Below are positions 6,666 to 12,721 of a stretch of DNA of 12,721 nt, one piece after another (the first letter of the stretch is position 1; every line of letters starts with the position of its first letter). The stretch comes from SIG440 sp045592585 (lineage in GTDB: Bacteria; Bacillota; Clostridia; Monoglobales; Monoglobaceae): NCBI GenBank assembly GCA_045592585.1, contig JAZNVB010000084.1:1-12721 (forward strand). The letters run 5' to 3'. The position numbers and the translations under genes are program-made. The notes beneath the pieces are model-generated. The model ran no database searches. It was not told the DNA's origin and saw nothing but the letters and a program-made list of their open reading frames with translations.

Positions 6666-7475
6666 ATGGACTATGAATATGAAATTATGCCGTATATTGA
6701 TGATTTAGAGCTTAAAATATGGTATGGCAGGTTTGTAAAGTGTGATTCAAGTTGGGTTGCTGAAAATGTGATTTCTCCTTACTCCCGTATTTATTATGTA
6801 ACCGGTGGAGAGGGGTATCTTAGCTATGACGGCAAGGAAATTATTATGAAACCAAACCATCTGTATTTTATCCCCATAGGCTTGAAATTTGATTTCAGAT
6901 GCGACAGTAATCTTGAAAAATGTTTTTTTCACATAAATTTATTTTCAAATGATTATATGGATATTTTTTCAACCTGCAAAGAAATAATTTCATTTGAAAC
7001 AGACAGAGCAATGCAACTTAAAGAAATTTTTATGCAGGGCGGAGTGACTTCGCAGATGTTGTTGAGAAGCTACATATATGAAGACCTGCACAAAATAACC
7101 CGGAAAGCAAATATGGAAAACCTGCATATAACAAAAAAGAGTCAGCTTATTCAAAAGGCGCTTACATATATAAATACAAACCTTTCCGTCAAAATGCGGG
7201 TAAAGGAAATTGCGCAAAATTTGTATGTTGCACCGGTTACTCTTTCAAAACGGTTCTATGAAGAAATGGGAATAGGCATCGGACATTATATTGATTTGAG
7301 AATTCAGTTCGAGGCAGAAAAGTTGTTGTCAGAGGGTGAATTGTCCATTGAATATATCAGCGAAAAACTGGGCTTTTGTGATCGTTTTTATTTCACCCGC
7401 AAGTTCAGAGAAAATAAGCTGATAACTCCTGCAAAATACAGAAAACAGGCGGAACAAAACCGCAGAAGAATATAA
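6666..7475 (+). CDS. AraC-family transcriptional regulator with cupin domain
   Basis: 269 aa from the chosen start. Residues about 35-95 form an AraC-type cupin sensor (YYVTGGEGYLSYDGKEI, then MKPNHLYFIPIG). Residues about 165-260 form the double helix-turn-helix: first helix pair near 178-197 (VKEIAQNLYVAPVTLSKRFYE), second near 226-246 with the signature GFCDRFYFTRKFRE and PAKYRK. The start at 6666 is preferred because GGAG at 6654-6657 lies 8 bases ahead. The reading could extend to 6573, but those 31 residues have no ribosome binding site and would fill the shared promoter. Such regulators usually activate a neighbouring sugar gene, so the divergent GH29 gene is the likely target and its sugar the likely signal (inference). 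Confidence 0.9.
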   Translation: MDYEYEIMPYIDDLELKIWYGRFVKCDSSWVAENVISPYSRIYYVTGGEGYLSYDGKEIIMKPNHLYFIPIGLKFDFRCDSNLEKCFFHINLFSNDYMDIFSTCKEIISFETDRAMQLKEIFMQGGVTSQMLLRSYIYEDLHKITRKANMENLHITKKSQLIQKALTYINTNLSVKMRVKEIAQNLYVAPVTLSKRFYEEMGIGIGHYIDLRIQFEAEKLLSEGELSIEYISEKLGFCDRFYFTRKFRENKLITPAKYRKQAEQNRRRI

Positions 7476-7485
7476 TAAGAAACAA

Positions 7486-7511
7486 ATCGGGGACAGCTTG
7501 CTGTCCCCGAT
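7486..7511. terminator. Hairpin between convergent AraC-type and thioredoxin genes
   Basis: Perfect 11-bp stem (7486-7496 with 7501-7511) with a loop of CTTG, placed between two converging stops. The T-tracts are poor on both sides, so termination may be only partly intrinsic. Confidence 0.7.
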
Positions 7512-7513
7512 AT

Positions 7514-7831
7514 TTAGTTATTTTGCAACAGATTTAAAACCTCGCCGGCAGACATAGCGCCAACGTGCCGCTCTATCTCAACGCCGCCTTTAAAAAGTAT
7601 CACGGTTGGAATTGATGCCACCTGGTATTCCATAGCGATAGCTTCTGCCTCGTCAATGTTTATTTTGGCAATTACTGCGCTGTCGCCGATTTTCTCGGCA
7701 ACTTTTTCAAGAATAGGTGCAAACATCTTGCAGGGCATACACCATTCTGCAAAAAAGTCTACAAGCACTGGCTTGTCGGTGTTTTCGATGGTTGATTTAA
7801 AATTTTCAGCAGTTAAATGTAATATACTCAT
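7514..7831 (-). CDS. trxA: Thioredoxin
   Basis: 105 aa, the usual length of a single-domain cytosolic thioredoxin. The redox site is WCMPC with Cys31 and Cys34, preceded by VLVDFFAEW. The cis-proline is Pro75 in the ASIPTVILF segment, and the C-terminal GG..I.R..G pattern of the fold is present. It reduces protein disulfides, using electrons from thioredoxin reductase, which is not in this window. The active site has Met where most thioredoxins have Gly (WCGPC); a change between the cysteines can shift redox potential. The start is set by AAGGAG at 7840-7845. The exonuclease III gene ends 51 bases upstream on the same strand with no clear terminator between, so the two may share a transcript. 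Confidence 0.92.
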   Translation of the reverse strand: MSILHLTAENFKSTIENTDKPVLVDFFAEWCMPCKMFAPILEKVAEKIGDSAVIAKINIDEAEAIAMEYQVASIPTVILFKGGVEIERHVGAMSAGEVLNLLQNN

Positions 7832-7882
7832 TGATTTCTCTCCTTTTCGTTAGTGATTTCCTGATTTTTTAAAATATATTCT

Positions 7883-8638
7883 TTAAATTTCTATTTCAAG
7901 TGATACGGGGCAGTGGTCCGAGCCAAGGATATCGGTGTGGATATCGGCGGCTTTAATGTTTTCTTTAATTATATCTGATGTTAAAAAATAATCAATACGC
8001 CACCCGGCGTTCTTTTCGCGAGCCTTAAAGCGGTAGCTCCACCAGGAATAAATGTCGGTCTTATCAGGATGAAGATGCCTGAAGCTGTCGCAAAATCCGC
8101 TTTCAAGCAATTGCGTCATTTTTTCACGTTCTTCATCGGTGAAGCCTGCGTTGCGGCGGTTGGTCTTGGGATTTTTAAGGTCAATTTCTTTATGTGCCAC
8201 ATTCAAATCACCGCAAAGAATAACGGGCTTTTTCTTGTCAAGGGCAACCAGATAATTTTTGAAATCGTCTTCCCATTCCATACGGTAGTCAAGGCGTGCA
8301 AGCTCATTTTGGGAATTGGGTGTATAGCAGGTGACAAAATAGAATTTGTCAAATTCCAGAGTGATAACCCTGCCTTCGTGGTCGTGTTTATCAATGCCTA
8401 TTCCGCAAGATACAGAGTTGGGTTTAACACGGGTAAAAACAGCCGTGCCCGAATAGCCTTTTTTGTCGGCACTGTTCCAATACTGGTGGTAGCCTTCGGT
8501 TAAGACTTCTGCCTGACCCTGTTGCATTTTGGTTTCCTGCAGAGCAAATATGTCTGCATCAAAGTTTTTGAATATATCAGTAAAACCTTTTTCAAGGCAG
8601 GCACGCAAACCGTTTACATTCCAGGATACAAATTTCAT
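7883..8638 (-). CDS. xth: Exodeoxyribonuclease III (AP endonuclease)
   Basis: 251 aa, normal for the exonuclease III/ExoA family. Conserved metal and phosphate site segments appear in order: WNVNGLRA with Asn7 and Asn9, LQETK with Glu35, Tyr105 in CYTPN, GDLN with Asp144 and Asn146, NAGWRIDYF (210-218), and SDHCP with Asp241 and His242. The enzyme cuts DNA at abasic sites and trims 3' ends in base-excision repair. The start at 8638 is preferred because GGGAGGG (8644-8650) lies just ahead and MKFVSWNVNG is the family's usual N-terminus; a reading from 8695 would add 19 unrelated residues. It is likely co-transcribed with the thioredoxin gene downstream. Confidence 0.94.
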   Translation of the reverse strand: MKFVSWNVNGLRACLEKGFTDIFKNFDADIFALQETKMQQGQAEVLTEGYHQYWNSADKKGYSGTAVFTRVKPNSVSCGIGIDKHDHEGRVITLEFDKFYFVTCYTPNSQNELARLDYRMEWEDDFKNYLVALDKKKPVILCGDLNVAHKEIDLKNPKTNRRNAGFTDEEREKMTQLLESGFCDSFRHLHPDKTDIYSWWSYRFKAREKNAGWRIDYFLTSDIIKENIKAADIHTDILGSDHCPVSLEIEI

Positions 8639-8666
8639 AATAACCCTCCCGCAAATCTTTATCATA

Positions 8667-8695
8667 AGTTTAATACATTTAAAGAAAAAAGTCAA
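8667..8695 (-). promoter_or_regulatory. Putative promoter of the exonuclease III gene
   Basis: On the minus strand, TTGACT (8690-8695), a 17-base spacer and TAAACT (8667-8672). The expected start near 8660 leaves a leader of about 22 nt before the start codon at 8638, with the ribosome binding site inside it. Confidence 0.5.
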
Positions 8696-8722
8696 TCAAA
8701 AAAGACAAAATGAAAAATGAAG

Positions 8723-8755
8723 TGCACCCCAAAAGTTAGATACTTTTGGGGTGCA
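8723..8755 (-). terminator. Hairpin after the penicillin-binding protein gene
   Basis: Perfect 14-bp stem (8723-8736 with 8742-8755) with a 5-base loop, about 36 bases past the penicillin-binding protein stop. On the minus strand a T-rich but broken tail follows. The half-site CACCCCAAAAGTTAGA also resembles the terminal repeats of IS3-family elements as I recall them, so it could derive from such an end. Confidence 0.65.
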
Positions 8756-8791
8756 TATCAAAAGTTTTCATTCTGTCTTTGGGTGTTGGAT

Positions 8792-10975
8792 TTAAGCAGC
8801 AGACTCTTCTGCAACGTCTGGTGACTCTTCAGGAACTTCAACAGATTCAGGAGAGTCAATGTCTACAACGTTCTCGCCCTCGGGAGGTTCTTCTTCGCCC
8901 TCGGGAAGATGCTTGGATTCGCAGGTTTTGGCGGGAATATTTCCGGATACAAACCAGAAACCTGTTTTCACCTCGTCGTTACAGTGTTCGCCAAGGAGCA
9001 GCCCTGTTTCAAGGCAATAATTTACGTATTTTACACCTGATGGGGCAGTGATGTTGGTTATAACCTTTTTATCCTTGTGGATTTCTGTCATAACCTTCTT
9101 CCATATTGAAGGGCTGTTGTATGATGAAGGAACGGATTTGGGGTTATCGTAGCCATGCCAAACTGCCGCTACGTAATGCGGAGTGTATCCAACAAACCAA
9201 CGATCCTTATAATCAGAGCTGGTGCCGGTTTTACCTGCAGTATACATTCCCGAACCAAGTTGTGCAGCGCCACCCGTACCCGAGGTAACAACCTCTTTGA
9301 GCAGGCGACTCATAACATAGGCCGCTTCTTCACTCATAGCTATGTTTTGTGCGGGTTTATTTGCGAGAATTTCATTGTCGTCGGAATCTGTGACAGAAAC
9401 ATAGGTGCATGGTTTTGAGTATATACCACGGTTAATAAACGGAGTATATGATGCAGCCATTTCAAGAACCGATATACCGTGGGTAAGACCACCCAGAGCT
9501 AGCTGAGAATAGCCTATATCGTCCTTGACAAGGGATGTAATGCCGAGTCGTTTTGTCAGGAAGTTATAAGAGGTATCTGCGCCAAGCTTGTCCAGAACCT
9601 GAACAGGTATGGTGTTATATGATCTACGAACCGCTTCGCGTATTGAGACATTACCACGGAATTTATTGTCAATGTTGTGGGGAGTCCAACCGCCATAAGA
9701 GATGGCCTTGTCATCATAGATATCTGCCGGAGTAATAATTTCGTTTTCAATTGCAGGAGCATAAACAGAAATGGGCTTGATTGATGAACCCGGTTGACGC
9801 AAGGTCTGAGTTGCACGGTTAAGAACAAGGTTTCCGGTCTTTTTACCAACACCGCCTACAATACCCTTAACCTGCCCGGTGTAGGGATCAAGGACAACCA
9901 TAGCTGCCTGAATGGGATTGTCAGGATTGTAATCGGGGAAGTTGTCGATATTTTCAAATACACCCTGCATTGCAGCCTGAACGGTGGGGTCAATGGTTGT
10001 AATAATTTTAAGTCCGCCGGAGTATAGCATTTTTTGTGCAATTATATCCGAATATCCAAGTCCCTTAAGGTCTTCAAGAACATCGCATACAACCTGATCC
10101 ACAAAGTATGAGTGGATAGTTCCTGTTGACAGCGTGCTTGGGTCAATCTCTGTAAACACCAACTGATGTGCTATGGCATTGTCATATTCTTCTTGAGTAA
10201 CGTACCCAAGCTCCAGCATCTTGCCGAGAACGATTTCTTGTTTTTCTTTATTCTTTTCGGGGTTAATCAACGGGTCATACAGACTGGGATACTGGGTTAT
10301 GCCTGCAATAGAGGCGCACTCTGCCAGATTAAGCTCGCTGACAGGTTTGCCAAAGAATTTAAGTGAAGCTGTTTGAACACCGTTGCAGCCTTGCGACAGA
10401 TATATGGAATTCAGATAAAGTTCAAGGATTTCATCCTTGGAAAGCTTTTTTTCCAGATTAACAGCGCGAGAGATTTCCTGAATTTTTCGTGCCGCTGTAC
10501 GTTTATCATCGCGGGTAATGTTTTTTACAAGCTGCTGCGTTATTGTGCTGCCGCCAAAGGTGGTTTCTCTTCCTGTAAATTTATTGGCAACAAACATGAA
10601 AAATGCTTTAGATGTTCGCTTGATGTCAAAACCGTGGTGAGAGTAAAACCGTTCATCTTCTATAGAAACGAAGGCATCCTTCATATCCTGCGGGATATCC
10701 GCAAGGTCTACCCAGACACGGTTTTGCTTGGCAGAAAGGGTGGTAAGAACCTGTTCGTTGCCCTGACTGTCAATGTATATGACCTGTGAAGAACTGTTGT
10801 TGGTAATAGCTTCCAGGTCTAAATTATCCATATCTCCAAAGAACCCTAAAATTGAACCAACCATAACAAGGAAAGACAGAAACAATCCTAAAGCTACGGT
10901 AATTGAAAAAACTTTAAGATAAATTTTTGTGTAGGGGTTCATCCTACGTTTTGTTTTGCGGGGATTTTTTTTCAA
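8792..10975 (-). CDS. Class A penicillin-binding protein (bifunctional peptidoglycan synthase)
   Basis: 727 aa from a TTG start. A basic cytoplasmic tail is followed by one membrane segment at about 18-44. The GT51 glycosyltransferase domain shows EDERFYSHHG with catalytic Glu106, then GGSTITQQLVKN and KDEILELYLN. The transpeptidase domain has all three motifs: SSIK with catalytic Ser397, SYN at 452-454 and KTG at 582-584. The C-terminus is a short Glu/Pro-rich acidic tail. It polymerises and cross-links peptidoglycan outside the membrane (PBP1a/PonA type). TTG at 10973-10975 is preferred because AAGGAG (10984-10989) lies 8 bases ahead and a promoter maps just upstream. The ATG 11 codons further in has only a poor site. 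Reading back to 11179 would run across the promoter and the divergent gene. Confidence 0.93.
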   Translation of the reverse strand: MKKNPRKTKRRMNPYTKIYLKVFSITVALGLFLSFLVMVGSILGFFGDMDNLDLEAITNNSSSQVIYIDSQGNEQVLTTLSAKQNRVWVDLADIPQDMKDAFVSIEDERFYSHHGFDIKRTSKAFFMFVANKFTGRETTFGGSTITQQLVKNITRDDKRTAARKIQEISRAVNLEKKLSKDEILELYLNSIYLSQGCNGVQTASLKFFGKPVSELNLAECASIAGITQYPSLYDPLINPEKNKEKQEIVLGKMLELGYVTQEEYDNAIAHQLVFTEIDPSTLSTGTIHSYFVDQVVCDVLEDLKGLGYSDIIAQKMLYSGGLKIITTIDPTVQAAMQGVFENIDNFPDYNPDNPIQAAMVVLDPYTGQVKGIVGGVGKKTGNLVLNRATQTLRQPGSSIKPISVYAPAIENEIITPADIYDDKAISYGGWTPHNIDNKFRGNVSIREAVRRSYNTIPVQVLDKLGADTSYNFLTKRLGITSLVKDDIGYSQLALGGLTHGISVLEMAASYTPFINRGIYSKPCTYVSVTDSDDNEILANKPAQNIAMSEEAAYVMSRLLKEVVTSGTGGAAQLGSGMYTAGKTGTSSDYKDRWFVGYTPHYVAAVWHGYDNPKSVPSSYNSPSIWKKVMTEIHKDKKVITNITAPSGVKYVNYCLETGLLLGEHCNDEVKTGFWFVSGNIPAKTCESKHLPEGEEEPPEGENVVDIDSPESVEVPEESPDVAEESAA

Positions 10976-11003
10976 ACAAAACACTCCTTTTTGCCTGGGT
11001 ACA

Positions 11004-11031
11004 GGTATAAAAAAACTGTAAATGTTAACAA
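11004..11031 (-). promoter_or_regulatory. Putative promoter of the class A PBP gene
   Basis: On the minus strand, TTGTTA (11026-11031), a 16-base spacer and TATACC (11004-11009). The start would fall near 10997, about 22 nt before the TTG codon, which supports that start choice. Confidence 0.5.
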
Positions 11032-11093
11032 TTAACAAAAAGTATGTTGCACAGGAGATGCCCTGCACATACACGGAAAGGTTGATAAAATCT

Positions 11094-11504
11094 ATGCTCA
11101 AGACAACGTTTAAAGTTATTATGCTTTTTGTTCTTTTGGTGCTGGTAGCGGTTGCTACCGGAGTCGCCACATATAACATTACCGTAAATATGATGGAAGA
11201 ACAGCGTGTTCAGGCACGTCAGACATCTGCATATCAGCAAATAACCGAAACACACGATAGCAGAACCGACGAAAGCGATAATCTGCACAGTACCTTAGCA
11301 GACAGTGAGGAATATTATCTTGTCCGCCTTGAAGGTGATGCGTTGGAGGTTTATGTTTCATATTCCGGCAAGGAAGAATTTTTATACAACCGCGAGGTAT
11401 ATAAAAATGATTTGTCAGAAGGCGACCTGAAAATGCTCCAAAACGGTGTAATGCTCGGGAGTGCCTCTGAACTTACGGCATTTATCGAGAATTTTACCAG
11501 TTGA
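11094..11504 (+). CDS. Membrane-anchored BofC C-terminal-domain protein
   Basis: 136 aa. Residues 6-27 form a strongly hydrophobic N-terminal membrane anchor, followed by a polar Gln/Asp-rich linker (about 33-73). The C-terminal domain (74-136) begins YYLVRLEGDALEVYVSYSG and ends in an LSEGDLKMLQNGVMLGS pattern, as in the C-terminal domain of BofC. In Bacillus, BofC is a forespore-secreted protein that restrains the SpoIVB protease in sigma-K activation. Clostridial proteins with only this domain are of uncertain role. The start at 11094 is chosen because it puts the membrane segment at the N-terminus; the ribosome binding site (AAAGG, 12 bases ahead) is weak and upstream in-frame ATGs have no better one. 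It lies just before gpr, which fits a sporulation role. Confidence 0.7.
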   Translation: MLKTTFKVIMLFVLLVLVAVATGVATYNITVNMMEEQRVQARQTSAYQQITETHDSRTDESDNLHSTLADSEEYYLVRLEGDALEVYVSYSGKEEFLYNREVYKNDLSEGDLKMLQNGVMLGSASELTAFIENFTS

Positions 11505-11526
11505 AACTAATCATCAATTGTTTGTA

Positions 11527-11557
11527 GTATAAATGTTTACAATATATTCACATTCTA
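11527..11557 (+). promoter_or_regulatory. Sigma-G/F-like forespore promoter before gpr
   Basis: GTATA (11527-11531) and CATTCTA (11551-11557) match the forespore consensus -35 GHATR and -10 CATNNTA. The spacer is 19 bases, one longer than usual. It lies about 50 bases before the gpr start, and gpr is transcribed by sigma-F and sigma-G in Bacillus. Confidence 0.45.
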
Positions 11558-11605
11558 ACACAAAGTGTCTGGAGTGTCAAGAAGCAAGTATAGGGGGAGA
11601 TATAT

Positions 11606-12721
11606 GTGTACAATGCACGGACAGACCTTGCCATAGAGGCAAGGGAAATGTATATGGAAAACGGAATGATTGCAGAGAAAATAAAAGGAGTTGAGGCAGA
11701 GGACGAAGCCTTTGATTGTGGTATCAACGTGACCAGAGTAATGATTACAGATGAATATGGTGAAAAAGCATTGGGAAAGCCTGCAGGAAAATATATAACA
11801 ATGGAGCTTCCTGAAAATGGTCAGGTACAGCAGGAAACCTATGAAGAGGCCTGCCGTGTTTGCGCAAAAGAGCTAGGCGCTCTTCTGGGAGATGAGATTG
11901 GCGGAACGGTTCTTGTGGTGGGACTTGGAAACCGCAATATAACGGCAGATGCTGTTGGCCCTAAATGTGTGGATTCTGTGTTGGTTACCAGACATCTTTT
12001 AGAATATATGCCCGAGGAAATAGATGAAAGACTGAAATCGGTATGTGCAGTATCCCCGGGAGTTCTGGGGATTACCGGCATTGAAACAGGCGAAATGGTT
12101 AAGGGCCTGGCCGAAAGGGTAAGACCTTCGGTTATTATTGCAGTTGATGCTCTTTGTTCAAGAAGAATGGACAGGGTGAACAGCACAATACAGATGAGTA
12201 ATACCGGCATTACACCAGGGGCAGGGATAGGCAACAAACGGATGGCAATTAACGAAAAGACGCTAGGGATTCCGGTAATTGCCATTGGTGTACCCACGGT
12301 TATAGATGCCGCAACCATTGCCGGGGATACAATAGATGTATTGCTTGAAGATTTGAGGGAAAACGCAAGGGAAAGTGAACCTTTATATAAGATGCTTTCA
12401 ATTGTTGCTAATGAGGATAAGTATGTGCTGATAAAACAGGTGTTGCAGGAGGGATATGGCGATTTTGTTGTAACGCCCAAAGAAGTTGATACACTGGTCA
12501 AGAGAGTTGCAGATATAATCGCAAACGGTATAAATATTGCCCTTCACAAAGGAATTACTCTTGAAGATATTGACAGATATAAAGCAAGTTATGATAATTT
12601 CGCCTGGACGGTGGCATTAGCGCCGGCAGACGATCCAAAGATCGCGGTGGCAGTGTTGCTGGTACAAGGGAAGAATTCAGCTAATGCAGCACCGGTGGTC
12701 AGGGAGATAATAGGAAAGTAC
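11606..12721 (+). CDS. gpr: GPR spore germination protease, fused in frame to a PBP-like tail (3' open)
   Basis: The GTG start at 11606 is set by GGGGGAG (11593-11599). The translation opens VYNARTDLAIEAREMY, the conserved N-terminal region of GPR, the protease that degrades small acid-soluble spore proteins at germination. GLGNRNITADAVGPK carries Asp115 and VIIAVDALCSRR carries Asp181. Their 66-residue spacing equals that of the two proposed catalytic Asp residues of Bacillus megaterium GPR. The family's C-terminal blocks VVTPKEVD and IANGINIALHKGI are present. The protein should end near residue 326 (DIDRYK), but there is no stop: the frame runs through residue 372 at the window edge into penicillin-binding-protein-like sequence (separate entry). 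Residues 1-326 look complete and functional. In Clostridia gpr is usually followed by spoIIP, which is not seen. Confidence 0.9.
   Translation, partial: MYNARTDLAIEAREMYMENGMIAEKIKGVEAEDEAFDCGINVTRVMITDEYGEKALGKPAGKYITMELPENGQVQQETYEEACRVCAKELGALLGDEIGGTVLVVGLGNRNITADAVGPKCVDSVLVTRHLLEYMPEEIDERLKSVCAVSPGVLGITGIETGEMVKGLAERVRPSVIIAVDALCSRRMDRVNSTIQMSNTGITPGAGIGNKRMAINEKTLGIPVIAIGVPTVIDAATIAGDTIDVLLEDLRENARESEPLYKMLSIVANEDKYVLIKQVLQEGYGDFVVTPKEVDTLVKRVADIIANGINIALHKGITLEDIDRYKASYDNFAWTVALAPADDPKIAVAVLLVQGKNSANAAPVVREIIGKY
12584..12721 (+). other. Class B PBP C-terminal-like segment, in frame with gpr
   Basis: The codons after the expected GPR end read ASYDNFAWTVALAPADDPKI, then AVAVLLVQG, and close with AAPVVREIIGKY. 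This is the pattern of the last strands of a penicillin-binding transpeptidase, just after its KTG box (a buried FAW, then aP.ddPkiaVavl, then AAP..reii..y). The rest of the transpeptidase is absent. Base composition becomes visibly richer in G and C from about 12600. The segment is open at the window end. Confidence 0.65.

Noticed and set aside
10373..10789. 138-codon plus-strand frame opposite the PBP gene, and similar frames at 8069-8503 and 1236-1649
   Set aside because: All are antisense or out-of-frame shadows of strongly conserved genes with no start signals of their own.
10976..11179. N-terminal extension of the PBP reading back to an ATG at 11179
   Set aside because: It would cross the likely promoter and the divergent BofC-like gene, and has no ribosome binding site; the TTG at 10975 is far better placed.
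11839..12501. Long minus-strand open frame (220 codons) opposite gpr
   Set aside because: It is a shadow: Ser/Thr/Pro-rich with no family pattern or ribosome binding site, while the plus strand encodes an unmistakable GPR from a GTG start.
1..12721. CRISPR array, prophage, defence or toxin-antitoxin system
   Set aside because: No regularly spaced direct repeats, no integrase, transposase, nuclease-helicase pair or small toxin-antitoxin pair was seen on either strand.

Overview
The window reads as chromosomal DNA of an anaerobic, endospore-forming Firmicute, most likely a gut-type member of class Clostridia. The basis is a T-box leader, purine-rich Shine-Dalgarno sites (AAGGAG, GGGGGAG) before almost every gene, an S-layer-homology (SLH) surface protein, a BofC-like protein and the spore germination protease GPR. 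The DNA is moderately AT-rich with many strong intergenic hairpins. No rRNA, tRNA, CRISPR array or complete insertion sequence was seen.

Layout. Positions 1-70 hold the 3' end of a T-box riboswitch (antiterminator, then terminator). It controls a 760-aa fusion of an XRE DNA-binding domain, a cupin and an AMP-forming acyl-CoA ligase (98-2380). A bidirectional terminator separates this from a minus-strand unit at 2423-2796: a strong promoter, a 163-nt structured RNA ending in an intrinsic terminator, and a 51-aa acidic protein. The stretch 2797-3045 has no gene but carries a promoter, a perfect 21-bp-arm palindrome and two GC-rich hairpins. It leads into a secreted SLH / metallo-beta-lactamase-fold protein (3046-5178).

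From 5241 to 7475 there is a small carbohydrate locus: a cytoplasmic GH29 alpha-L-fucosidase-like enzyme on the minus strand and a divergent AraC-family regulator. Next come minus-strand genes for exonuclease III and thioredoxin (probably one transcript), then a class A penicillin-binding protein with a likely TTG start (8792-10975). Divergent from the latter is a membrane-anchored BofC-like protein (11094-11504), followed by gpr from a GTG start at 11606, preceded by a sigma-G/F-like promoter.

Most unusual points: (1) gpr has no stop where the family normally ends. It runs in frame into about 44 residues that look like the extreme C-terminus of a class B penicillin-binding protein, up to the window edge. 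This is either a true fusion/deletion or an assembly chimera. (2) The promoter-driven, terminator-ended structured RNA at 2598-2760 resembles 6S RNA in overall fold, but is also placed like a leader for the 51-aa gene. (3) A T-box, normally tied to amino-acid supply, sits in front of an acyl-CoA ligase fused to its own DNA-binding and cupin domains. All functional calls come from reading motifs; no database search was run.
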